From: Nitrosospira sp. NpAV | Lineage (GTDB): Bacteria; Pseudomonadota; Gammaproteobacteria; Burkholderiales; Nitrosomonadaceae | Direction of reading: 5' to 3' | Length of the DNA stretch: 64,000 nt | Assembly (NCBI RefSeq): GCF_000832065.1 | Contig: NZ_JXQM01000017.1 | Coordinates: 35,447 to 99,446, forward strand | The notes under the pieces: model-generated | Told to the model about the DNA's origin: nothing | The model's input: the letters and a program-made list of their open reading frames with translations, nothing else | Database searches by the model: none | Shown here: positions 47,559 to 57,103 of the stretch, in pieces | How the letters are laid out: every line of letters starts with the position of its first letter | Numbering within the stretch: the first letter of the stretch is position 1 | Made by a program: the position numbers and the translations under genes

Positions 47559-47822
47559 GGCTTATCCTTGCCTAAGTTTCCTCATGAGATCAGTTTAGAT
47601 CTCGGAAGGAAAAAATCAATGTTTCTTAGGTGAACCATGCTGTAACAGAACTGGAAGCGCCTATGTCATGGGTAAAAGCCGGGCGCTACGCTTCTACCCA
47701 TTGAGGTGGAGTGAATGGCACGGTTACATAGCTCCGGTTACCTGATCAGAGGCATTTGGCCGTGGTATGGCACGAGTTGAGTATGATTGCAAAATGCAAC
47801 CATAATTGATAAACTATGACTT

Positions 47823-48245
47823 ATGGACAAACAAGATCAAATTTATCGCTCTTTGTGCCCGGTTAGTTGCGCGTTGGATATATTGGGTGACAAATGGACG
47901 CTGCTTGTGCTGCGGGACATCATCTTCATGCGCAAACGGTATTTTCGGGAATTCCTGGTATCGTCGGAGAAAATAGCTTCCAATATACTTTCTGACAGAC
48001 TAAAGAAGCTGGAGGCGGCTGATATCATTCTACGGCGTCAGGATCCGCACAATGAACGCAGGATAATCTACGCTGTTACCGAGAAAGGGCTGGATCTGAT
48101 CCCGACAATTCTGGAGTTGTTACGCTGGGGTGCTAAATATGAAGTGGAGAACAGCAAGCACGATGAGTTGATCCGTCAGTTCGACCTGAATCCCCAAATA
48201 TTAATTGCTGAAATACGCTCGTCTCTCTTGATAGGAAGGATCTAA
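47823..48245 (+). CDS. HxlR-family winged-helix transcriptional regulator
   Basis: The 140-residue protein opens with CPVSCALDILGDKWTLLVLRDI, the family mark with a Cys before the first helix, and continues with SNILSDRLKKLEAADII and YAVTEKGLDLIPTI. The Cys can act as an electrophile or redox sensor in some members. No obvious target gene lies beside it: the chemosensory operon ends at 48330 on the other strand and 47058-47558 is divergent. The ATG at 47823 is preceded by a weak site. Confidence 0.92.
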   Translation: MDKQDQIYRSLCPVSCALDILGDKWTLLVLRDIIFMRKRYFREFLVSSEKIASNILSDRLKKLEAADIILRRQDPHNERRIIYAVTEKGLDLIPTILELLRWGAKYEVENSKHDELIRQFDLNPQILIAEIRSSLLIGRI

Positions 48246-48329
48246 GCGAATAGAGATATTGTGTGTTCAGATAAATTTCCGCAAGGATTACCTAATGGTG
48301 CTTGTAGGCCTTCCCTTGCTCCCTGATGC

Positions 48330-51296
48330 TTACATTATCCCCGGGAGCACTTTTTTCTCACGTAGAAATTCTTCGATTCTCCCTGCGGGAACACCGGGAC
48401 TGAATAAATATCCTTGAATCTCGTTGCATTTGAGTTTCCGTAAAAGCTGCGCCTGCTCGCTGGTTTCCACACCCTCCGCGATAACCCGCAGGCTCAGCGA
48501 ATGCGCCAGAGATATGATGGCGGAGACGATATTGAGGTCGTCGGGATTGCTTGTCATGTTGATAATGAAAGCACGGTCAATCTTCAGGACATTGACCGGC
48601 AATTTGGCTATATAGCTGAGCGAGGAATATCCTGTACCGAAATCGTCTATTGCGACCTCGATGTTCATATCGCGAATGATCCTGAGTTTCTGGATATTGG
48701 CTTCTATGTCCTGCATGATCACGGTCTCGGTAATCTCAAGTTCCAACCCGATTGACACATTCTCGGCGCCGTTTGTTACATCCGCCACCATGCTGACAAA
48801 ATCTTTCTGCCGTAATTGAATCGGCGAGACATTGACGGCAACCTTGGGTGGAGTGAGGCCCATGGCCTGCCATTTCTTCGAATCCGATATCGCTTTGCCC
48901 AATGCCCATCGTCCCGCCTCGAGTATCATCCGTGTTTCTTCGAGCAGGGGAATAAAGCTTAGCGGCGGAACAAGGCCATTATCGGGGTCCTTCCAGCGCA
49001 TCAATGCCTCAAGCCCGCTGATTTGTCCGCTTTCCAGGTCAATCTTCGGTTGATAGTGCAGCACCAGCTGTTCCTCCTCAATCGCCCGGCGCAACTTGTT
49101 TTCAAGCTTCAGCTTCTCGGTGACCCGGGCATTGAATTCAGGAGCATAGAAGAGGTGCTTGTCGTAAGAGAATTTCGCCTTTTTCAATGCTGTTTCAGCA
49201 TTCCGCAAAAGGGTATCCGTATCCCTGCCGTCCGCAGGATAAGATGACGTCCCCGCTCTGGCGGAAACGCGTAACTCGTGTCCACCGATCAGAAAAGGTT
49301 GATCCTGGACTCCGAACAGGATTTTTTCCAGAACATGGATAATGCCTGTGCTTGTTTCTCCATGCTTCACGGCAATGGCAAAGTAATCCGCTGAAAGATG
49401 GGCCAGAATATCTGTTTCATAAAGCAGCTGCTTCAGGCGTTTTGCCAGTTGACGCAGGAGATTGTCTCCGGCCTGATGGCCCAGAGACTCATTAATACTG
49501 CTGAACCGTTCGAGGTCGAGAATAATTACCGAAAGTATCTCGTGATCATGGCGCATGGTGCGGATTCGCTGATCGACCCGGTCCACAAACAGCGCACGGT
49601 TTGGCAGATCTGTTACGCCATCGAAGAACGCAAGATAGTTGATGCGTTCCTCTTTTTCCAGATGATCCATGGCAAATGAAATATCGCCTGCCATCTCGAT
49701 CAACAAGGCCATTTCCTCTTCGTCGAAGCATCCTGTTTCCGGTGCATAGAGTACGAATATACCAACCAGATGACTATCCAAGACGAGTGGCAGCACCACC
49801 TCGGAACGATAGCCCCGGTCTAACGCGGCAGCATGCCAGGTGCGCATATCTTCATGGGTGATAAGGGTAAGATCATTGCAAATAGCCGGTTTGACCCATT
49901 TGAGCGCCTCCGCTATCAACCAGGAATCTCCGGGAGAATTGATAACGTTGGTCAGGTTGATCTGTGACAAATAGCCGTCGTCGCGACCCGCCTTCGCCAT
50001 GGGCGTGATACTCTGCGTACCGGCATCGAATATTCCGATCCAAGAAAACACAAACTGGCCGTGAACCACCGCGATACGGCACGCCTTGTCGAAAAGCTCC
50101 TGTCTTCCACGGACGCGCACGATAGTGGTATTGATGCCGCTCAATACACTGTAAATCCGGTTGAGCCGGACAATCCTGGCCTCATATTCCTTCCGCCGGG
50201 AGATTTCCGCAGTGAGGGCCGTCGTGCGCTGCTCCACCAGCTGTTCCATGTGTTCATGCAGCCGGGCGCGTTCCAGTGCGATACTTACCTGATGCCCAAC
50301 TCCGTAAAATGTCTCCAGCTCATTATCGGTGAACAGGTCTTGGTTAGTCCCCATCAGATTCATGATGCCGCGGTTCTGATTATTGATCCGCAGCGGCACG
50401 CTGGCATGGCGCCGAAGGCTTTGCATATCGTTCTCAGCCCCCGCCAGCCGCGTGCAAGGGTCAATATTGATAGCATGGTCCGGATCTTCGGCCAGAAAAA
50501 GGCGTTGGCATTCGCATAATCCCTCTATTGTCTCCGCAGCCAGCAATGAAGCCGGAACGTTGCGCGCAGCCGCCAACCGGACGCCGTCATCATCACGAAG
50601 GTAAAGCCAGCCTGCTTCGACCCCGGGCAGTTCCATCGCATACTCAAGTGCTTTCTCGCATACCTCATGCTCGCTCACCGCCTGGTTCAGGCCTTCCGCG
50701 ATCCGGTAAAGCCCGTTAAGCAAATGATTGGAATGTGCCAGCTCAAGTTGCCGCGTATGGAGCTCCTTATTGATGTGGACTGCATCCTCATAGATCGAAA
50801 TCAGCAGGTCGACGATCTGTTGGCGTTCGGCGGTGATGAAATGTTTTTGCCCGCCGAGATAGATTTCCATTCCCATCTGCATCTTCTGGTTCTTGCGCAA
50901 CTCGTGATTTATCAGCAGGTAGTCGACGCGGGCCAGCAGATATTGATCTTCATACGGCTTGCGGATGAAATTGTCGGCACCGCATTCCAGTCCCTTCATG
51001 ATGTCCCGGATATCCGAGAGCGAAGTGAGAAGGATCATGGGGATCCCTCTCAGTTGTTCATCGCGCTTGATTTCGCCGCATAGCGTAAACCCATCCATCT
51101 CGGGCATCATTACATCACTGATAATCAGCGTCGGCTTTTGCCGCCGAGCCGCGGCGAGGGCCTCTTTGCCATTGGGCACGGCCATAACTTTATAACCGTG
51201 TTCCTCCAGCAGGTATCGTAGTCTTTCCGCTTGCGTTGGGCTGTCTTCCGCGAGGAGGATTTCGACGTTGCTGGCATTAATTTTTTTGGATGTCAT
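48330..51296 (-). CDS. Response regulator with GAF, GAF, degenerate GGDEF and EAL domains (output of Wsp-like operon)
   Basis: The 988-residue protein reads REC (residues 10-130; Asp61 in ISDVMMPEMDG), GAF (about 195-345), second GAF (about 395-550), GGDEF-like (about 570-720) and EAL (about 735-980). The GGDEF active loop reads LSADYF, lacking the Gly-Gly-Glu/Asp-Glu set, so diguanylate cyclase activity is unlikely. The EAL domain keeps EALMRW, VAVNVS, LEITET, DDFGTGYSS, KIDRAF and EGVET, so cyclic-di-GMP hydrolysis is likely. It is the last gene of the chemosensory operon and overlaps cheB by 20 bases. Phosphorylation by the CheA-like kinase would control it. Confidence 0.94.
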   Translation of the reverse strand: MTSKKINASNVEILLAEDSPTQAERLRYLLEEHGYKVMAVPNGKEALAAARRQKPTLIISDVMMPEMDGFTLCGEIKRDEQLRGIPMILLTSLSDIRDIMKGLECGADNFIRKPYEDQYLLARVDYLLINHELRKNQKMQMGMEIYLGGQKHFITAERQQIVDLLISIYEDAVHINKELHTRQLELAHSNHLLNGLYRIAEGLNQAVSEHEVCEKALEYAMELPGVEAGWLYLRDDDGVRLAAARNVPASLLAAETIEGLCECQRLFLAEDPDHAINIDPCTRLAGAENDMQSLRRHASVPLRINNQNRGIMNLMGTNQDLFTDNELETFYGVGHQVSIALERARLHEHMEQLVEQRTTALTAEISRRKEYEARIVRLNRIYSVLSGINTTIVRVRGRQELFDKACRIAVVHGQFVFSWIGIFDAGTQSITPMAKAGRDDGYLSQINLTNVINSPGDSWLIAEALKWVKPAICNDLTLITHEDMRTWHAAALDRGYRSEVVLPLVLDSHLVGIFVLYAPETGCFDEEEMALLIEMAGDISFAMDHLEKEERINYLAFFDGVTDLPNRALFVDRVDQRIRTMRHDHEILSVIILDLERFSSINESLGHQAGDNLLRQLAKRLKQLLYETDILAHLSADYFAIAVKHGETSTGIIHVLEKILFGVQDQPFLIGGHELRVSARAGTSSYPADGRDTDTLLRNAETALKKAKFSYDKHLFYAPEFNARVTEKLKLENKLRRAIEEEQLVLHYQPKIDLESGQISGLEALMRWKDPDNGLVPPLSFIPLLEETRMILEAGRWALGKAISDSKKWQAMGLTPPKVAVNVSPIQLRQKDFVSMVADVTNGAENVSIGLELEITETVIMQDIEANIQKLRIIRDMNIEVAIDDFGTGYSSLSYIAKLPVNVLKIDRAFIINMTSNPDDLNIVSAIISLAHSLSLRVIAEGVETSEQAQLLRKLKCNEIQGYLFSPGVPAGRIEEFLREKKVLPGIM

Positions 51297-52380
51297 CGGT
51301 CACGCTCAAATATTTTCCTTGATGGTTCACTAGATTCGTCAACGCCGCGGCGATCTTTTCCAGCGGTAGTACGAGCATTGCCGCGTTCAGCTTGACAGCC
51401 TCGCCCGGCATGCCGTTTACGACAGAACTATCCCTGTCCTGGGCGAAAGTAACCGCCCCCAGCTCCTTTAGCAGCCGCAGCTCGCTGGCGCCGTCACGAC
51501 CCATTCCCGTCAGCAGTCCGGCGACGGCGTCGCAGCCATAGACCTCGGCGACTGCACGGAAAAGATAGGAAACCGAGGGTCTTAAACCATTTTCCATCGC
51601 ATCCTTTGTCAAGCCAATCCGCCCTCCGCGTTCCACCTTCATTTGGTATTCGTCGGGCGCTATGTAGATGTGGCCGGGTAGTATGAGCTCGCCATGAGTG
51701 GCGACATGAACCGGCAGACTGGATGAATGTGCCAGCCACTGAACGAATCCCCCTACAAAACCTGGAGCCATATGCTGGACGATGAGGATGGGTACCGGAA
51801 AATTTCTTGGTAGCGCCATCAGGATGGTTTCGATCGCAGACGGGCCACCGGTGGAGGCTCCGATCGCAACAACCCTGACTTGAGCCGATTCGCGAATCAG
51901 CCCCCTATTGGCCGGATGTGGAGTAGGGGCAGGTGCAGGTGCAGGTGCCGCACTTCGTATGTGCGACCAGCGCCGCACCACTTTGACTTCCGACATCAGC
52001 TTTATGGTCTGTACCATATTCCGCGCCGTGGCTTGATGATCCATATGTCCAATACCCGCCGGACGGCGCAGCACCGCCAATGCGCCGGCATCCATTGCAT
52101 CGAATGTCGTCACAACCTCGTTGGTACTCTCGCTGCCGCTGACAATGACAATAGGGGTCGGATTCGTTTCCATGAGGAGACGTGTGGTTTCCAGTCCATT
52201 CAGTTTCGGCATGTGAATGTCCATGGTGATTACGTCAGGATGATGGCGTCGTACAAGATCAAGCGCTTCCTCGCCATCACATGCCGTTGCAATAACCGTA
52301 ATATCAGGGTCCGCGTTGAGAATGTGAATAAGGAATTCACGCACGACGGGCGAGTCTTCCACTACCAGAACGTTGATCAT
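51277..52380 (-). CDS. cheB: CheB-type chemoreceptor methylesterase (WspF-like)
   Basis: The 367-residue protein has a receiver domain (Asp54 in ITMDIHMPKLNG) and a methylesterase domain with the catalytic triad Ser (IGASTGGPSA), His (IVQHMAPGF) and Asp (TGMGRDGA). It removes methyl groups from receptor glutamates; when phosphorylated it resets the receptor. A Pro/Ala-rich linker (APAPAPAPTPHP) joins the domains. It follows the CheA-like gene by 112 bases and overlaps the output regulator gene. Confidence 0.95.
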   Translation of the reverse strand: MINVLVVEDSPVVREFLIHILNADPDITVIATACDGEEALDLVRRHHPDVITMDIHMPKLNGLETTRLLMETNPTPIVIVSGSESTNEVVTTFDAMDAGALAVLRRPAGIGHMDHQATARNMVQTIKLMSEVKVVRRWSHIRSAAPAPAPAPTPHPANRGLIRESAQVRVVAIGASTGGPSAIETILMALPRNFPVPILIVQHMAPGFVGGFVQWLAHSSSLPVHVATHGELILPGHIYIAPDEYQMKVERGGRIGLTKDAMENGLRPSVSYLFRAVAEVYGCDAVAGLLTGMGRDGASELRLLKELGAVTFAQDRDSSVVNGMPGEAVKLNAAMLVLPLEKIAAALTNLVNHQGKYLSVTDDIQKN

Positions 52381-52492
52381 CCTATATCCGCAGTGAACTC
52401 ACCGAAACGGTGAGCAATAAGTGACACAAATTTTTGGCAGCCATGGTGTAAAAATGAGCGGTTAGCTGCCGGGGTTAAGGAGCATGGAGAAT

Positions 52493-54850
52493 TCATGATG
52501 GAATGCCAATAAGGCGCTGGATGATCTCCAGCAGATTGCTTTGATCGAAACTGCTCTTCACGATGTAAGCATTGGCACCGGCATCAATCCCGCGCTCGCG
52601 GTGATCACGGGAGTCCAATGCTGTTACCAGTACTACCGGCAGCCCTGCAAATTGCTTGTCGGCACGTATTTTGGCGGTGAGGCCAAAACCGTCCATGCGT
52701 GGCATTTCAACATCCGAAACGACCAGATCAAACGCGCCGGTTTTGAGCGTGGTGTAGCCGTCAACCCCGTCCACGGCCGTATTGACACGATAGCCCGCTG
52801 ATTCCAGGATATTTTTGAGCAGGGTTCGCGCGGTGATGGAATCCTCCACCACCAGTATGGACTGTTTTTTCGCATTTCCATGCTTTTCAGCCGATAACTG
52901 GTGTACAGAGGGGAGTGCCCCGGCAGGACGCTTCGCAGCCGATTTCAGCAGATCAGCGGCATTGAGCACGGGCACTACCCGCCCGGTTCCCAGCACGGTC
53001 GCGCCCGCGACATTGCGTACTCGCGTTAATGGCCGCACGAGTGTTTTGACAAGCACCTCCTGTTCACCAAGAATCTCTTCCACCAAAAATGCGACGCGAG
53101 CAAGGCCCGAGCCAAGAACTACAGCTGGTGCACCGTTTATACTGGCTGCGGGTTCAGCCGGTATAACATGACGCGGCAATTCCAGGACATCGCTTAACCA
53201 GACCAAAGAAACTGTCTGCCCATCCACCAGGATCGTTTCACGGTTCTCCACTGTCTTGATTTCTTTGTGGGCGATCCGAACCACCCGTTCAACGCTGGTC
53301 GAGGGAATGACGAAAAGCTGCCTGCCAGCATGAACGAGGACTCCCCGGAAGTTTGCCTGCGTTAGCGGCAAAAACAGGTGGAAGGCAGTTCCGCCGCCAG
53401 GACTTGACTGGACCTGTATGGTGCCGCCCAAGCGTTCAACCTTTTCACTTACTATCGCAAGCCCGAGTCCGCGTCCGGAGAGATCCGTAATAATGGGGCT
53501 CGTGGTTACACCGGATTGAAAAACGAGTGTCATCGATTCCAGCTCCCCGAGCTGTTTCGCCTCTTCCGCAGAAACAATGCCGAGCTTATGCGCTGCGGTT
53601 TTTATCATGGCGACATCAATGCCCGCGCCATCATCGGCCACAAGTACCTCGGCCGTGCCGCCGTCCTTCTGCGAGCATGCCAGGGTGATCGTGCCGTGTG
53701 ACGGCTTGCCCTTGGCCAAGCGTGCCGCCGGTTGCTCGATACCGTGATCAATGCAATTACGCACAAGATGAATAAGCGGATCCTTCATCTCTTCCAGAAT
53801 ATGCCGATCAATCTCTATTTCGCCGCCCTGAATCACCAGGTCTACGCTCTTGCCCTGCTCGCGGGCCAACTCACGGGCCAATCGAGGGAGAATATCCAGC
53901 AATGAGGAGAATGGCAGCAATTGCATCTCCTTGACATCTTGCCGAAGGCTGTCGGTCATACCGGCCAATATGCGCTGATCCTGCTCGGCTGCCCATTGCA
54001 GCCTTGCCAACCGGTCCTCCAGCATTTTCATGTGAAGTTGCTCAGCATCCAAATATTTGAGCAGCCGAGGAAGCTCATGCTTTCTTCTGGAGGCATTGCT
54101 ATCCCTGATGTCGCGCGTGAGTTCACGATCCACAAGCCGTAATGCCGGCTGAATATGCAGCCGTTGCCTTTTCCATGCCGCAAGCATCGCGGCAGCCTCA
54201 CTGAGTTCTTTGGCACGTTGATTTGCCGCCAGGCGCGGCAGCAGCAGTTCCTCGACCTGGCGCATCACGGCATCGAGTTTCATGGCGGAAACCCTGACTG
54301 TCGTCGATGCCAGGCTGGGAGTGGAGGCCAATATTTGCATACCCTTATCCGGTTCGTAGGGCAGATCGGCAGGAAGCATGGTGGCGGGGAGTGTGGGCGG
54401 GGTTTGCGGCGCCTGGGCAGGGTCGGCGGATTCGGATAGCTGCTCTCTTAATGTATCGTCGAGTTGTCGAATCAGTGTCCCCATCCGAGGTTTTTTTGCC
54501 CCGGCTCCGCTATTGTCCCCAGTAAGAAGCCCGCCCAGGGCATCCGTGGTCTGGAGTAATAGATCGATCAGCGGCAATGAGACAGGAAGGCGCTTGTCTT
54601 TCAACGCGGAGAAAACGTTTTCGAGTGACTGGCAGACTGCTTCGATTTGCGTGAGATTTACTGCCCGGGCGGCGCCTTTCAAGCTGTGCGCGTCCCGGAA
54701 AATCCTTTCGACAATATCCGCCAATTGCTGGCCTCCCGGTATTTTTCTCAACGCGAGTAGTCCAGACGACATCGCCTGAAGGTGCGTATCCGCCTCAATT
54801 TGGAACGTTACAAGGAGCTTTTTTAAAAGCTCATCATTTTTGTTCATCAT
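52493..54850 (-). CDS. Hybrid CheA-type histidine kinase with C-terminal receiver (WspE-like)
   Basis: The 785-residue protein has an N-terminal Hpt domain (phospho-His55 in RDAHSLKGAARAV), a dimerisation helix pair, and a catalytic domain with N-box HLVRNCIDHG and G-boxes DDGAGID and GRGLGLAIV. A CheW-like domain (about 500-640) and a receiver at the end (SDVEMPRMDGF) follow. The P2 CheY-binding domain seems absent. This is the WspE layout. It should phosphorylate CheB and the GGDEF/EAL regulator encoded downstream, with its own receiver as a sink or switch. The gene starts four bases after the receptor stop. Confidence 0.94.
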   Translation of the reverse strand: MMNKNDELLKKLLVTFQIEADTHLQAMSSGLLALRKIPGGQQLADIVERIFRDAHSLKGAARAVNLTQIEAVCQSLENVFSALKDKRLPVSLPLIDLLLQTTDALGGLLTGDNSGAGAKKPRMGTLIRQLDDTLREQLSESADPAQAPQTPPTLPATMLPADLPYEPDKGMQILASTPSLASTTVRVSAMKLDAVMRQVEELLLPRLAANQRAKELSEAAAMLAAWKRQRLHIQPALRLVDRELTRDIRDSNASRRKHELPRLLKYLDAEQLHMKMLEDRLARLQWAAEQDQRILAGMTDSLRQDVKEMQLLPFSSLLDILPRLARELAREQGKSVDLVIQGGEIEIDRHILEEMKDPLIHLVRNCIDHGIEQPAARLAKGKPSHGTITLACSQKDGGTAEVLVADDGAGIDVAMIKTAAHKLGIVSAEEAKQLGELESMTLVFQSGVTTSPIITDLSGRGLGLAIVSEKVERLGGTIQVQSSPGGGTAFHLFLPLTQANFRGVLVHAGRQLFVIPSTSVERVVRIAHKEIKTVENRETILVDGQTVSLVWLSDVLELPRHVIPAEPAASINGAPAVVLGSGLARVAFLVEEILGEQEVLVKTLVRPLTRVRNVAGATVLGTGRVVPVLNAADLLKSAAKRPAGALPSVHQLSAEKHGNAKKQSILVVEDSITARTLLKNILESAGYRVNTAVDGVDGYTTLKTGAFDLVVSDVEMPRMDGFGLTAKIRADKQFAGLPVVLVTALDSRDHRERGIDAGANAYIVKSSFDQSNLLEIIQRLIGIPS

Positions 54851-54854
54851 AGAT

Positions 54855-56333
54855 CTATTTTGTTCTCGCTATCGGGGCGGCCGTTCCCCCTACCAGAGCG
54901 CTTAGCCTTCCACCCATTTCGTACAGGCTTTGCGCCGCCCGTTCCGCCTGCTTGGTACCTGATACGTTCTGCTCGCTTGCTTGCTTGATGTTATTCATGG
55001 CCAGCACTACCTGATCCATGCCCACCATTTGCTGCTGGCTGGAAGCGGCGATCTGAGTTGCGGCCTGCGCCGCCTCGTTGATGCTGGCCGATAACATGCT
55101 GATGGCTTCGTCAGTTTCGGTGGACTGTTTTACGCCAGCCTCCACCGCTTTATTGCCCTGCTCGGTAGCGAGTACCGCAACGTTCGTCGCTTTCTGGATG
55201 TCGCCCAGAATCGTGCGCACCTGGCCAGTCGCCTGCCTGGATTGTTCGGCAAGGCTTCTGATCTCCTGTGCCACTACACCGAAACTCTTGCCTTGTTCTC
55301 CAGCCCGGGTCGCCTCAATGGCGGCGTTTACCGCAAGTAGATTCGATTGTTCAGCCAGATCATTGACGGTTGCAATGATTTCTCCGATGGCATGGCTCTG
55401 CTCAGATAATTGCACGATGCTTTCAGCGATGGATCCCATTTGTTCCTGGATGCGGCGCATCCCATGAATCGCTTCCTCCACCGATTTACGGCCGGCCTGG
55501 GAAACGTCCGAAGCTTTCTGCGCGCTATCGGAAACATATCTTGCCTTTTGATTTGCAAGCTGCGCGGTTTGTTTGACCTCCTCCACGGTGGCAGTGGTCT
55601 CGCTCACAGCGGCCGCAGTCTCAGCGGCTCCCGAGGCAACCTGCGTGGTGGTGGCAAGAATCTCGGCTGAAGAAGCCGATAACTGAACGATGCTTTCCCG
55701 CAGCTCGCGGGTAATGGTATGGCTCAAGTGAAATCCGATCGTCAGGCCTGCAAGAAGGGCGAACAGGGAAGTGATCATCAGAATGAGCGTGAGATGCCTT
55801 ACTTCCTCAGTGAGATCGATTCTTCCTCTATCCAGTAGTTTCGACTGCCGCTCATAGAAGCGCTTGGCTTTCTCGATGAGTGCAAGGCTACGCGGACGAA
55901 ATTCCTTGATCGTGTGAGTGATTGCTTCGTCCTTTTTCTGTTCCAGCACGAGCTGGAGAACCTCATGTTGCGCACGCTCGAGCTGTTGTTGCAGAGACTC
56001 CAGATCATTAACCAGATCGGCTCCTTCCCCCGCGCTTATCAGATGACGCATTTTTTCAAATATTTGCTTGAATTGGCGATCATTGTCCTGCAGGAGGGAT
56101 TGATTCAGCTTCAGGAGTTCCGGATAAAGCAAGATGCCTCGGACGTAGGTTTGCTGAGCAAACGTTACGGCTCGGAGCTCATTGGCGCTTTCCAGCAACC
56201 GCTCGTCTACATTCAGAAAGCGGTTATAAGTCGTCTGCGTCTGATCGAGTGCATAGAAGGAAATACCGGTTACGAGCGCGAGCAGGGCCAGTACGATTGC
56301 ATATCCCCCGATTATTTTCCTGCTGATGGTCAT
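54855..56333 (-). CDS. Methyl-accepting chemoreceptor (WspA-like) without clear HAMP
   Basis: The 492-residue protein has membrane helices at residues 9-29 and 181-201 enclosing a periplasmic four-helix-bundle-type sensor, and a cytoplasmic signalling domain with the conserved tip EQSNLLAVNAAIEATRAGEQ. The usual HAMP between helix two and the signalling coiled coil is not recognisable; only about 15 residues (HTITRELRESIVQLS) separate them. I chose the ATG at 56333 because AAAGGA lies seven bases ahead; the frame to 56390 has no support. No C-terminal CheR-binding pentapeptide is seen. Confidence 0.93.
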   Translation of the reverse strand: MTISRKIIGGYAIVLALLALVTGISFYALDQTQTTYNRFLNVDERLLESANELRAVTFAQQTYVRGILLYPELLKLNQSLLQDNDRQFKQIFEKMRHLISAGEGADLVNDLESLQQQLERAQHEVLQLVLEQKKDEAITHTIKEFRPRSLALIEKAKRFYERQSKLLDRGRIDLTEEVRHLTLILMITSLFALLAGLTIGFHLSHTITRELRESIVQLSASSAEILATTTQVASGAAETAAAVSETTATVEEVKQTAQLANQKARYVSDSAQKASDVSQAGRKSVEEAIHGMRRIQEQMGSIAESIVQLSEQSHAIGEIIATVNDLAEQSNLLAVNAAIEATRAGEQGKSFGVVAQEIRSLAEQSRQATGQVRTILGDIQKATNVAVLATEQGNKAVEAGVKQSTETDEAISMLSASINEAAQAATQIAASSQQQMVGMDQVVLAMNNIKQASEQNVSGTKQAERAAQSLYEMGGRLSALVGGTAAPIARTK

Positions 56334-56449
56334 AGTTTGGTCCTTTAAAAAAATCGGTCTGCCTTGCGATCTTAAGATCGAGAACCACATTCTTTGCGCT
56401 CCGCTGCATTTTCAGCTTATGTAAATTCCATGTTGCCATTCTGGATTTG

Positions 56450-57073
56450 CTACTCGGTTACTTTCTCCTGCACGATAATACTTTCGTCCATCAAAAGTTT
56501 TGCCGCATCAAGGATCACTAGCCGTTCGCGAGTTATTCCTTTCAGGTAATTCCTGCGAATGCCTGTAAGGGTAGGTAGCGAGAGCTGGAGATCAGCCAGG
56601 AAAATACGGTGCACGCTGGTAACGGTGTCGGCCAGTATGCCGAAAACTGTTTTTCCGGCTTGCAGTACGATAATCCTGTTGAGATCGGTCAATCCTCTTT
56701 CCGGTAATTCGAAAAGCTTCCTGAGATCAATGACTGGGAGTATTTCGCCGCGCAAGTTGACGATACCGAGTACAAAGGCGGGTGTGCAAGGCAGCGGTGT
56801 CAAGTTCTCCAGAGAAGAAACGTGACGGACATAGTGCGATTCCACCGCATACCGTTCATAGGCCAGCGTAAATTGCACGACTTCAATGCCGTCATCGACA
56901 GTCTCGCCCAGCGTTGATTCCTGCGTCAGCGCCAGCGCTCTTTCCCGCAGGATTTGCTGTGTCTCTTCGGCAGTCGGCGCCCAGACGCGTTCAATGCCGG
57001 CGCGCGCGGTTTCCAGGCGCTGCTCGATCTCTTGGAAGTTGATGGGGTCCGGTCTTTTCTTTTCTTGCGGCAT
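56450..57073 (-). CDS. CheW-domain scaffold protein (WspD-like)
   Basis: The 207-residue protein has a charged N-terminal helix (about residues 1-60; FQEIEQRLETARAGIERVWAP) and a full CheW domain with YAVESHYVRHV, FVLGIVNLRGEILPVIDLRKLF and VFGILADTVTSV. It couples the receptor to the kinase. It is encoded between the CheR-like and receptor genes and is longer than the first CheW (58606-59058), as in WspD versus WspB. Confidence 0.93.
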   Translation of the reverse strand: MPQEKKRPDPINFQEIEQRLETARAGIERVWAPTAEETQQILRERALALTQESTLGETVDDGIEVVQFTLAYERYAVESHYVRHVSSLENLTPLPCTPAFVLGIVNLRGEILPVIDLRKLFELPERGLTDLNRIIVLQAGKTVFGILADTVTSVHRIFLADLQLSLPTLTGIRRNYLKGITRERLVILDAAKLLMDESIIVQEKVTE

Positions 57074-57103
57074 GAATACCTTGATTTTTTGTGTGGTGTT
57101 TTT

